A model generated the notes under the pieces. The model made no database searches, had not been told where the DNA came from, and worked only from the letters and a program-made list of their open reading frames with translations. Source: Linanthus parryae (lineage: Eukaryota; Streptophyta; Magnoliopsida; Ericales; Polemoniaceae). From it: DNA of 64,000 nucleotides. Position 1 is the stretch's first letter. Every line of letters begins with the position of its first letter. Made by a program: the position numbers and the translations under genes. This document shows positions 11,611 to 21,400 of the stretch, in pieces. The stretch spans positions 59,295,718 to 59,359,717 of the forward strand of contig JALGPY010000004.1 in assembly GCA_023055425.1 (NCBI GenBank). Direction: 5' to 3'.

Positions 11611-12508
11611 TGACACGCTCCAACTGCAAGTGTACAGCTGTCGTGTGTAGTAATAAACCGGAAATCCGGGTTGTCGAACCCAAGGGACTTTGTGTAAATT
11701 AATTACTATTCTAAACCTTATGTGGGCACGTCGCAAGTTGTGTTTTTATCTAATTCTAAGAAATTAAATGCAATATTCTCAATTAACCAAGTGAAATAGT
11801 TCACGATTAATAAAGAATGAATTTTAGGGTTTTATCAAATAAGAGAAAAGTACCGGGAATTCTCTAGGTTCACTAGGTTGATCTAAATTTATATTTTGAT
11901 TCGTAAAACAACCACGTGTCATTCACTATTAATCAAGCAATATTAAACTTACCGAGTTACCAAGTGAATTCACTATACTTTAAACTAAACCAAACCGAGT
12001 TACGAAGTATAATTTAGCTTCAAGTATGCATTAAAACCATATTTCTACTTTAACGATCCTAGTTAACAATGCCGAGTCACCAAACATTGATACGACTAGG
12101 TGGATTATTCAATTTACCGACTAATTCTCACGGAGTTACCGCGTGAAAACTAATTGAATTTACCTCTACGTTAGCTACTCGCAAAGATAATATAATTATG
12201 AACGTAAATAATCCATAATAGTGAATAAACACGTGAGATTAAGCTAGAACATGCATTACAATCATCAAAACATCAACTTTAGATCAAACCCTAGCTACAC
12301 CAAACGAGAATTCCCAGTAAAAAGTGTTTAGCTACTCATATTCATAATCAAAACGACAAGTCTAATGAGTTTAAACATAAAAATCAAGAAAAGACGAGAG
12401 TTTAGAATCCAAACGAATGATCCACAGCTCCTAAGCTCTCCCAAAGGCTTCTTGATCTCCAAAAGATGTCTCTAATGTCAAAAACTACTCAAAAGGTCGA
12501 CCTAAAAG

Positions 12509-12520
12509 GCTTAAATACGT
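12509..12520 (-). promoter_or_regulatory. TATA-like motif of A1 LTR
   Basis: CGTATTTAAGCC on the element strand, about 70 bp downstream of the palindrome array. It is repeated at the same place in the other LTR (about 25015-25026). No better TATA is seen nearby, so this is a candidate core promoter. Confidence 0.45.
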
Positions 12521-12590
12521 TTCCATAATCTTTTACAAAGTTTGGATAAACTACGAAAAAGCCCCAAAAATTCTGCACTTCCAGCGATCT

Positions 12591-12768
12591 CTTCGCACGA
12601 AGACATTTGTCTTCGCACGAAGAGTCTTCGTACGAAGACATCTGCTTCTTCGTGCGAAGATCTTCTCACATATATACTGCGAGCATGTTTAGGAAGACAA
12701 TTCTGCAGAGCCAAAATTTGGCTAAGTCTTTTGTCTTCGTACGAAGACATTTGTCTTCGCACGAAGAC
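12591..12768. promoter_or_regulatory. Palindrome array GTCTTCGTACGAAGAC in A1 LTR
   Basis: At least six copies of CTTCG-YR-CGAAG, some within the perfect 16-bp palindrome GTCTTCGTACGAAGAC. They fall in two groups (12591-12665 and 12733-12768). The same array is at 25097-25274 in the other LTR. A diverged collinear copy lies inside the element at 17524-17703. It sits just upstream of the TATA-like motif, where enhancer sites would be expected. Confidence 0.8.
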
Positions 12769-12791
12769 CCTCTGGTCCAGCCCTCTTTTCT

Positions 12792-12884
12792 TTGACTTTC
12801 TCTTCCTTCCTTTGACTTTCCTCTTCCTTCCTTCTTCCATTGACCTTCCTTTGACTTCCTTTGACTTTCTCCTTCCGTTTGACT
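12792..12884 (+). promoter_or_regulatory. Cluster of six W-boxes in A1 LTR
   Basis: TTGACY cores at 12792, 12812, 12840, 12851, 12861 and 12879 within a CT-rich tract. TTGACC/T is the established binding core of WRKY transcription factors. The cluster lies in U3 upstream of the palindromes, and the other LTR repeats it at about 25298-25390. Wound- or pathogen-responsive transcription is an inference. Confidence 0.6.
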
Positions 12885-13138
12885 TTCCTTTGAGTTCCTT
12901 GTTTCCGAAGTTCGCTTCCATATCCCGCATGATCCTCCAAGCCCTGTTTTCCTGCGAATCACAACACGAAAACACAACCCGCGATCATATCACAATTAAA
13001 GCTCAAAAATCTAAAGAAACGCCCGGATTTAACAAGTAGTGCATATGAACTCACATTATCACATTTAAGCTCAATTTACTCAAAAGACGACGAATTCTCC
13101 ATGATAAGCACGCAAAACGTAGAAATAAAAGGCATAAA

Positions 13139-13160
13139 ATAACTCCGAAAACGGAGTTAT
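13139..13160. other. LTR-terminal hairpin of A1
   Basis: Perfect inverted repeat ATAACTCCG-AAAA-CGGAGTTAT directly inside the TG of the LTR. It is also present at 25646-25667. Element C has an equivalent hairpin with different but paired stem bases. Confidence 0.8.
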
Positions 13161-13162
13161 CA

Positions 13163-13179
13163 ACTACCCCCACACTACC
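13163..13179 (-). other. Polypurine tract of A1
   Basis: The element strand reads GGTAGTGTGGGGGTAGT immediately before the 3' LTR start. The core AGTGTGGGGGT recurs at 14320-14330 and 15403-15413, and a 10-mer version at 17988-17997. Confidence 0.85.
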
Positions 13180-14047
13180 TTTTGCTCGTCCCGAGCAAAT
13201 CTCCCAAGTAAATTTCATTTCTCTCAAGCCAAAACTTTTCTCGCTTTCCCGCAATTCATCCAACTTTGCCTATCAACCTAATTACTCATTGCATAACTTC
13301 CCTACGCCATTTGCATACTTTCACCTCACATTGCATACAAAACCATTAACACTTGCATACTAATCCGAGTAGAACAATTCACTAACCATCCTTCTTACTA
13401 GTCGACACGACTCGATTATCCACAATGCACCTATATGCAAATGCAATATTCACAATGCAAGTATTGAAATAACAAATTTTCTTTTTCTTTTGTGAGATTG
13501 GGCAATCTCCATTAGCTTAAACCGATTCACACGAAGGGATGAGAAATCTAGACACAAGGAATGATTCGAAATCAAATTCGACAACACGAATCCCCCCTAG
13601 CTAGTATAGAGAACCTAACCTTACTAAGTACAAGAATGCAATACCTTTTCATGTGTGCCACAAAATAAGAGGCTACGCTAAGCTAAGCCACGTTCAAGGT
13701 CCGAGCTCCTAATCCGCTAACGGGTTTAGAATGATGAGGCTTTAGGGACAATAGTATAATAATCAAACATAAGTCCTAAGGCGTCACATTCTCACAAATA
13801 CCGTAGCTCACACACCCTCACAACAATGATAGAAACCAAGCCCGAAACTCACCATCTCCGGCCCTCGATCCCCTCACACCCCGGTACAATTACGATCTCC
13901 GCGGCTATTGTCATGCATGATGTATAAACCAAAATTTCCCGTTCGTGAACTAGTCGCTTCTCCACTCGTTCTTCCACAAAGCTTTTCATTCTTCCTTTAT
14001 TCATCTCTCCTTTTTTTCTCTCTTTTCTTTTCTGATTTTTTTTCTGA

Positions 14048-14078
<31 letters not shown>

Positions 14079-15479
14079 TCTCTCAAAATCCTGCACAATT
14101 CCTTCAATATCTGTCTCGAGTGGTCTTCCAAGTGCCAAGCTAACATATGATCGTAAGGAGAGACAATATCCAAATCAACACGTATAAATCACAAATAAAT
14201 GTCTCTCCCTATCTCGATGAAATCCTCGGTGCTACTAACAAAGCCGCTAACATAATAGAGCACGTGTGGGGATGGAATCGTCGCAAGCGCAATCTCGATG
14301 TCCGAAGTCAAATGTCGACACCCCCACACTCGAATGTAATCCTGTCCCCTCTCAAGTAGTCAATCAAATATCTGTCTCGTGCCTAATCCAACCAAACCTC
14401 CTACACCATGATGAGTAAGATCCGGTACCTAGCACGATCCACCTATCAAATTTCCCCCAACCCAAGTTTTGTGTGTATTAGATGGTACACACTCACGGCT
14501 CTCCTCACTTGTGTCCATGTTGTAATGCCATGGAACACCGCCACACCGAAGTGCGCAAGCCTACTCTCACTCACCCTCGCATTCCCCTCGAAGATCACAA
14601 ATGAAGCACATGCGATATGCAAGACTCACACAAATATAGCATGAAGTACTCCCTCATCGAACCCCCTCAACTACAACACCCTCGTGACGCACTAAAGCGG
14701 TGATTCTAACCAATCAGTAATGAAGGCCAAGAATCGTCACCCTAAGTCCAAAGGTTGTCAAAGAATCCATGGTTCAAATCAGGGTTTACTAGTGGTCCTA
14801 CAAGGTAAGTTCTATAAGCAGTGAGTGCTCTAATACACACCTCGCACAGCTGTTCTGTGTGCCACTACGAGGCGGGTTGGCGACTACCTAAGACGTACAC
14901 AAGAACGTTCGGCTTGTTTAGCTCACACCTAGCTCAACTCTTGTAAGAAAATTAGGCACACACTTTAGATTTGACAAAATTAAGTTCGTGTGTAAAATAG
15001 GCACGCATTCCCGTAAAGAAAATTTCTCTATACTTACTAAGGGAAACTCACATCGTCACTCTCGATCGCAATTCACGCCCTATGCCTAAAAGTCTCACAC
15101 TTCTCGATTTTACCGAATTTTCAGCTCCTTTCGATTGCCCTTTCTCAAATTTTTAATTTTTTTGGTGTTTTCACATTTTTAGTTTTTTTTTTTTTTTTTT
15201 TATATATATATATACCTACACTATATGCACGGCCAACTCGACTAATGACTCAATAATGGTGGGATGACTCAATAATACGAAAACGTGCACGCAAAAAGAT
15301 GAATAATAAAAAGAAAAATAAGGACACAACTAAAAATTTCTAACTACATGCTGACACGGGCGCTGCAAAGACTCAACATTGACTAGCAAAAAGGACTCAA
15401 CCACCCCCACACTAGAATGCATCATTGTCCTCAACGATAACGCGAGGACTCAACAATTCTAGCACGAGGGCACACTCCA
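13180..15479 (-). other. Long 3' non-coding region of A1
   Basis: About 2.3 kb between the third ORF and the PPT without a credible gene. It holds extra PPT-like motifs (14320-14330, 15403-15413), each followed on the element strand by a poly(A) tract (poly-T on the plus strand at about 15181-15200 and 14039-14072). Blocks around 14486-14560, 14640-14695 and 14770-14890 are recognisably conserved with 53900-54300 of element C. Examples are GCACTTCGGTGTGGCGGTG and GAGGAGAGCCGT on the element strand. Confidence 0.7.
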
Positions 15480-16787
15480 CTACTCGTCGTCTTGTTCCTC
15501 CTCTTCATCTTCCTCCTCATTATCTTCTTCTTCCTCATCCTCACTCGGCGGAACCGGATACTCAAATTCATCCTCCTGGAACCACGGATCCGCCGTCGGG
15601 ACCGGTGGAACAAACTCTCTCGCCGCCTGACCACTCGACTGTATGACCCACTGGCCCACCATCTGGATTAATTTACCCAGCTTCGCCTGATTGTCCCGAG
15701 TGTGGGCAAACTGGCGTCTTCTCTCGAGTCTATCCCGGGCCATCTCCTCTCTCAGGTGGTCATAAGCAACCTGGTTATCAAACCTAGAGGTGTTCATCCT
15801 CCTACCCTTGCCCTTCTTCCTTGCTGTCTCATCAAACCTATGCCACTTCCTAGCAGTAAACGGTTTCAAATCCATGTCTCTCCCAATGACTACTTCGGAA
15901 GTTTTGTCAAGGTGAGTAAGCAAGCAAGTATGACCGGGACCCAACTTGTTAGTCCTCGACACCCTCTCAAGACAATTCTCCCAAATCAGTTTAGGGATAT
16001 TGATTCTAACCCCAGTGTAAAGACAAAGAGCCCAGACCGATAGGCGGAAAGTGTAACTAGGGTTTCGTGTGATTCCCAAAACCCAGTTCTCTAGCAATTC
16101 ACAGCACCACCTTGCCTCCGGCCTATAATGCTTCTTTTCGGCCTTCCAATGAATCACCTCCCCTTTCCTGTCCCATGGATCTACCCCTTTTGCAAAACAA
16201 AAAGCATTCAAACGAGACCAAAGATTCTCACTACGAAGAACAGTCTCGTACCCACAACCCTTTTTCAATGCGGGGAAACCCATGGCTAAAGCGATAGTCT
16301 CTGGCGTGAAGACTATCCACTCGTTCCTACAGTACACAAGACGAGGGTCTTGGCTCTCACCATCTTTTGCATAACGCAAATTGAAACAAAACTCTCGCGC
16401 AATATGCGAACTAGACGGCCCTACTAGCTTAAACCAATTGGTAAGCTTCTCGCGCTCAAAAATTTCCTTGATTGCTTGAGGCATGTCCTCGTGCAATGGA
16501 AATGCCTTTTCGGGCTGCCCGTTCTTAGTCAAGTAGGTATCTTTGCGAGAGTCAAGATGGGCCTCGTAAGTGACGAAACGAAAGCTATCATAGTACCCGG
16601 GCCCAATACTACTTTCTTTCAAATTAGCCTTAGCCTTTGGTCGGCCTACAATGCCCGGTTTAGCCAGGAAAGGGGCATTCAAGATAGCATATTGGGGAAT
16701 GGGCGGTATTTCTAATTGAGGCTCGCCCGACCCCGATGCTTCTTGAGAAGTACCCTCGCTCGTCTTCCGTTTCTTTCCTCCCGCCAT
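15480..16787 (-). CDS. Third ORF of Athila A1 (435 aa, putative plant transposon protein domain)
   Basis: Intact frame in the position of the so-called env-like ORF of Athila elements. The protein starts MAGGKKRKTSEG, a basic nuclear-localisation-like stretch. The centre (about residues 65-300) is a conserved domain with REFCFNLRYAK (131-141), IVFTPETIALAMGFP (158-172), YTGVRINIPKLIWE (257-270) and LLTHL (289-293). The C-terminus (about 412-435) is almost entirely Glu/Asp. I see no convincing transmembrane segment or signal peptide, so an envelope role is not supported. The basic start and acidic tail suggest a nuclear protein (inference). The domain resembles PF20167-type proteins by recall. 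SIRE elements A and B carry a related third ORF. Confidence 0.85.
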   Translation of the reverse strand: MAGGKKRKTSEGTSQEASGSGEPQLEIPPIPQYAILNAPFLAKPGIVGRPKAKANLKESSIGPGYYDSFRFVTYEAHLDSRKDTYLTKNGQPEKAFPLHEDMPQAIKEIFEREKLTNWFKLVGPSSSHIAREFCFNLRYAKDGESQDPRLVYCRNEWIVFTPETIALAMGFPALKKGCGYETVLRSENLWSRLNAFCFAKGVDPWDRKGEVIHWKAEKKHYRPEARWCCELLENWVLGITRNPSYTFRLSVWALCLYTGVRINIPKLIWENCLERVSRTNKLGPGHTCLLTHLDKTSEVVIGRDMDLKPFTARKWHRFDETARKKGKGRRMNTSRFDNQVAYDHLREEMARDRLERRRQFAHTRDNQAKLGKLIQMVGQWVIQSSGQAAREFVPPVPTADPWFQEDEFEYPVPPSEDEEEEDNEEEDEEEEQDDE

Positions 16788-18410
16788 TAAGAATACAATT
16801 GCAAATTAAACGAGAAATTCAACTTTTGTGCACGTGACAAGAAGTGTGTACTGAATGAAACACGTAGGCACGTAAGCAAATAATTCCTAGGACTTTACGC
16901 AATCGCCCCCAAATTACGCTACTAAGCGCAACAAAAAAAATAATTGGGCTTTTACTCAATTTGTGCCTAGGACTCGAATATTGAAAAAACAAGTTTAGAT
17001 TGTACCTACGTGTCCGGAGCAAGTCTTACGGACACAAAAATTTCAGAATTTGACAAACCGGGCTGATTTTGATGTTGCCGGAAGAATTTGTCGAAACTTT
17101 GAATTGGTTGATGCTCCGTACTCCTTGTGTAGTCCCCGTTAGTGTTGCCTTCTTGACCGTAAGCTGAATCAAGCTCTAATTCGTCCAATTTCTCAATTTT
17201 GCTTCAAAACCCTAGTTTCTTCCTTCACTGATTTCTCTCTCGTCTCTCAAGCTCACTCAAAAACTCCCCTCAATCTTTGTTCTCCTCTGAATTGCGAGCA
17301 AAACCCTTGGTTGTTTGTTGAATTTGGTGAAGAAACAAGTGAGGGGGCGATTTGGTGATACGCGGCTATGGAGGAGAAGAGGACTGAGTTTTGGAAGAAT
17401 GAAGAAGAGGGACATGACCAGCTGTTGATGAAGCTCTCTCTTCGTGCAAAATGTCTAAAAAGCCCCTAATAACTTGCCTCCATGCTTTGTCCGTGCGTGG
17501 GCTGAGAAGACATTTTGCCCGATGTCTTCGTGCGAAGACAAATGTCTTCGTGCGAAGAGTCTTCGTACGAAGACAATTTGTCTTCGCACGAAGGTCTTCC
17601 TATATAGATACTGCAAGGTGATATAGGAAGACAATTCAGAGCTCCAAAAAATTTTCTAAGTACAAAGTCTTCGTACGAAGAGAATTTGTCTTCCTACGAA
17701 GACAATGCTGAGCTTGCCAAAAACATCCTTTTCGTCAAATTTTCGCGTATCCGATCGTGCCTTTGCTTTCCGAAGGATCTCCTCGACCTCGATACTCCCT
17801 TTTTACCTTAAAACACTCCCAAAATCCGGGGAGTATTTCATTTGTCAATTTCACGCGTTCCAAGGCACGTTTTGCATTTCCGGATGCTTTTGGCCTCGTT
17901 TTACTCGCTAAAGCATCCTTTTTGGCGTAACTTCTTCATCCGGACTCCAATTTGCGCGATCCACCTGTCTGCAGAAAGCTCTCGACCACCCCCACACGTT
18001 GGCACTATTCAATCCTTATTTCAGTCTGTCCTTCAAAATTTCACCTCGTAATCCGTGCCGGCGTGCTAGCTTTCTCCGTTCACTAATTAAATTCTTGCGC
18101 AAATCAAGACTGGGAGTCCGGGAACATGATCTTCCCCAGGTGCGTGTGTTGAATAGGTTCAAGAAATGGCTTCTATCTTCAATTCCTTCACTTCGGATCC
18201 CGATACGCGTATTGGGCTGCAAATCTTGACTTTTTACTCTGTTTCGCACGCGCGCATCAAGAAGGGGGATCCGAAATAGGCCTTTCACCTCGTATTCCTG
18301 CACATACTCATTGGAAATATTAAATCCACTCTCTCGCACCTCTCAATAAAATCTACTCTAAAGCAATAAATTACAAAACAGTATTAAAACCTACTCTAAA
18401 GCAATAAATA
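16788..18410 (-). other. Non-coding region between pol and third ORF of A1
   Basis: Holds a PPT-like 10-mer (17988-17997) and the internal palindrome array (17524-17703). Between the array and the ORF is a stretch resembling a plant 5' untranslated region: GA/CT-rich, with CTAGGGTTTTG (telo-box-like AAACCCTA) near 17210 on the plus strand. A short open frame (17188-17006) ends before a possible donor site GTAGGTAC near 17007. Together these could be a promoter, leader and intron for the third ORF, but nothing here proves it. Confidence 0.45.
17524..17703. promoter_or_regulatory. Internal copy of the LTR palindrome array in A1
   Basis: Collinear with LTR positions 12591-12768, with the same order of palindromes, the same intervening AGATACTGC and GGAAGACAATTC segments, and the same orientation, but clearly diverged. 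It lies after pol and before the third ORF. It may act as an internal promoter or enhancer (inference). Confidence 0.75.
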
Positions 18411-18471
18411 GGTTGGGTTGCCTCCCAACAAGCGCTTTGTAATTTAAGGTCGACGGCCCGACCCAGTTACC
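18411..18471 (-). other. Conserved hairpin just downstream of A1 pol
   Basis: The element strand reads GGTAACTGGGTC, GTCGACC, TTAAATTACAA, GCGCTTGTTGGGAGGCAACCCAACC. The last part can pair as GGTTGGG with CCCAACC around AGGCAA. Element C has the same module at 52511-52570 directly after its pol stop. Strong conservation in non-coding sequence suggests an RNA function. Confidence 0.75.
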
Positions 18472-18482
18472 TCAGAGATTTC

Positions 18483-21400
18483 TCAAATTGCGGGAGTTGC
18501 ATGAAGCCATTCAATGACTCCAATGAAATTCCCGTCCACGTACGGTTTCGCTCTCTGGCCATTTACCTTAAACCTGTTCCCATTTGCATCCTCTACCTCA
18601 AGAGATCCCCATGGATAAACTGCAGTAATCGTGTAGGGACCACTCCACCTAGATTTCAATTTCCCTGGAAACAGCTTTAGTCTGGCATTGAAGATCAATA
18701 CTTTCTGTCCTACCTTGAAGTCTCTCGGGATGATGTGCCTGTCGTGCCACAGTTTTGTCCTCTCCTTATAGATTCTCGCACTTTCATACGCCATCAATCG
18801 AAATTCTTCAAGTTCAAGTAGCGCTTGCTTTCGTAGCTCACCTGAGAGCTTAGCGTCCAAATTGATATTCTTCAAGGCCCAGAATGCCTTGTGTTCAAGT
18901 TCCACCGGAAGATGACATGACTTCCCAAATACTAACTGGTAGGGAGACATGCCTAAAGGAGTCTTGTAAGCAGTCCTATACGCCCATAAGCTATCATCTA
19001 AGTGCAGAGACCAATCCTTGCGTCCCGGGTTGACTGTCTTCTCCAGAATCCCTTTTATCTCTCGGTTAGAAACTTCTGCTTGCCCATTCGACTGCGGATG
19101 ATAAGCCAGTGATATCTTATGCGTCTTTACCCCATATTTGCTCAAGACATTGGCAAAGACTTTATTCACGAAATGCGATCCTTCATCACTGATTATGGCT
19201 CTGGGAGTTCCCAACCGTGTAAAAATGCTCTTACGCACGAATCTCTCTACAGTAGCTCCATCGTTTTTGGGGCAAGCCATTGCCTCCACCCACTTCGTCA
19301 CATAATCCACAGCTAACAGTATATAAAGATTGCCAAGTGAAGACGGGAATGGTCCCATGAAATCAATGCCCCATACATCAAAGGGCTCTACTTCCAACAC
19401 AAAATTTTGAGGCATCTCGTTTCGGTTGGAGATATTGCCGGTTCTCTGACATCGATCACATTGCTGTACAAATAGATGAGCATCTTTATGTAAAGAAGGC
19501 CAGTAAAATCCACTTTGCAATACCTTTGCCACAGTACGCGTTTTGCCAAAATGTCCTCCGCAATTCAATTCGTGGCAGTGTCTAAGAATGTCCAAAGTGT
19601 CTGGCTCAGCTACGCATCTTCTCAACACATTGTCAGCTCCCAACCTAAACAAATAAGGGTCATCCCAGAAATAGTGTCGTGCATCTGCGAAAAATTTCTT
19701 TTTCTGATGAAAAGACATGTCTTTCGGGACAATCTTGAGCGCCTTGAAATTTGCCAAATTCGCAAACCAAGGCACAGCTGCTACCACTACCATAAGTTGT
19801 TCATCTGGAAAATCTTCTCTAATCGGCACATCTTCTTGTTTTTCGTTATCCAGTCGTGACAAATGGCCTGCAACAACGTTCTCTACACCCTTTTTGTCCT
19901 TTATCACTATGTCAAACTCTTGCATTAACAACACCCATCGGATCACTCTAGGCTTCGCATCCTTCTTTGCAAGAAGATATTTCAGGGCTGCATGGTCCGT
20001 GAAAATAGTCACCTGAGAACCCACAAGGTATGGACGAAACTTGTCCAATGCGAAGATAATAGCCAACATCTCTTTCTCCGTGGTGGCATAATTAACCTGT
20101 GCAGTATTAAGAGTACGACTAGCATAGTAAATTACATGAGCTACCTTGTCTTTCCGCTGTCCCAGCACTGCTCCCACTGCGTAATCGCTGGCATCACACA
20201 TAAGTTCGAACGGTAAAGTCCAGTCTGGGGTGGCTATAATGGGAGAACTAATCAGCTTTTTCTTGAGCAAATCAAAAGCTGTCTTGCAGTCTTCATTGAA
20301 ATCAAACACGGCATCTTTCTCAAGCAAACCAGATAAAGGCTTTGTGTTTTTCGAAAAGTCCTTAATGAAGCGCCGATAGAAACCTGCATGTCCCAAGAAA
20401 CTCCATACCCCTTTGACAGACGTAGGGTAAGGAAGCTTCTCAATCACCTCAATCTTCGCCCGGTCTACCTCTAAACCTTTACTGGAGATCTTGTGTCCCA
20501 ATACTATTCCCTCGGTCACCATTAAATGGCACTTCTCCCAGTTGAGCACTAGGTTGGTGTCAATACATCTGTCCAGTACCCGAGATAGCTGCTGGAGACA
20601 GTCTTCGAACCCATCACCATAAAGCGAAAAATCATCCATGAAGACTTCAAAATTTTGCTCCATCATGTCTGAGAAGATAGACATCATACACCTCTGAAAC
20701 GTAGCTGGGGCATTGCATAGCCCGAAGGGCATGCGTCTGAATGCAAAAGTCCCATATGGACAAGTAAATGTCGTCTTCTCCTGGTCAGCTGGCTCAATCG
20801 CTATCTGATTATACCCAGAATATCCATCCAAAAAGCAGTAGTGTGAATGGTGCGCCAGCCTATCAAGCATCTGGTCCACAAATGGGAGGGGAAAATGATC
20901 CTTCAAAGTGGCATCATTGAGTTTGCGGTAGTCCATGCAAACTCTCCACCCAGTAACGGTACGGGTGGCAATTTGATCACCTTTTTCCCCTTCCACCACA
21001 GTTATACCTCCTTTCTTGGGGACACATTGCACCGGGCTAGTCCACGTGCTGTCGGAAATCGGATAGATGATACCTGCTTCCAACCATTTAAGCACTTCTT
21101 TCTTCACCACCTCCTGCATGTGAGGGTTGAGGCGGCGCTGAAATTGAACTACCGACTTCTTGTCTTCCATGAGCCTGATATTATGCTGGCAAACTGTGGG
21201 GCTGATCCCCTTAATATCTGCTATGGTCCATCCCATAGCTGCTTTCCTCTTCTGTAGTACCTTGAGAAGCTGCTCCTCCTGTTCCCTGTCCAAATATGCA
21301 GATACAATCACAGGTAAAGTATCATTAGATCCCAAGTATAAATATTTCAAATGAACAGGTAAAGGCTTTAATTCTAAAACAGGAGCATTAATAAGAGAAG

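Larger units (their letters stand above)
11611..13162 (-). repeat. 3' LTR of A1
   Basis: 1552 bp, TGATAACTCC .. GTGTCA on the element strand. It contains a terminal hairpin (13139-13160), a cluster of six W-boxes (12792-12884), a palindrome array (12591-12768) and a TATA-like motif (12509-12520), in that order of transcription. Confidence 0.95.

Noticed and set aside
12511..13039. Open frames on both strands over the A1 LTR (154 and 165 aa), repeated at 24990-25554
   Set aside because: They translate the W-box CT-rich tract and the palindromes (repeats such as FVRRQ or SSHED) and occur in both LTRs. They reflect repeat composition, not a gene.
15480..16787. Envelope gene by analogy with retroviruses
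   Set aside because: I see no signal peptide, transmembrane helix or furin-like site. The protein is basic at the start and acidic at the end, and matches a plant transposon domain better.
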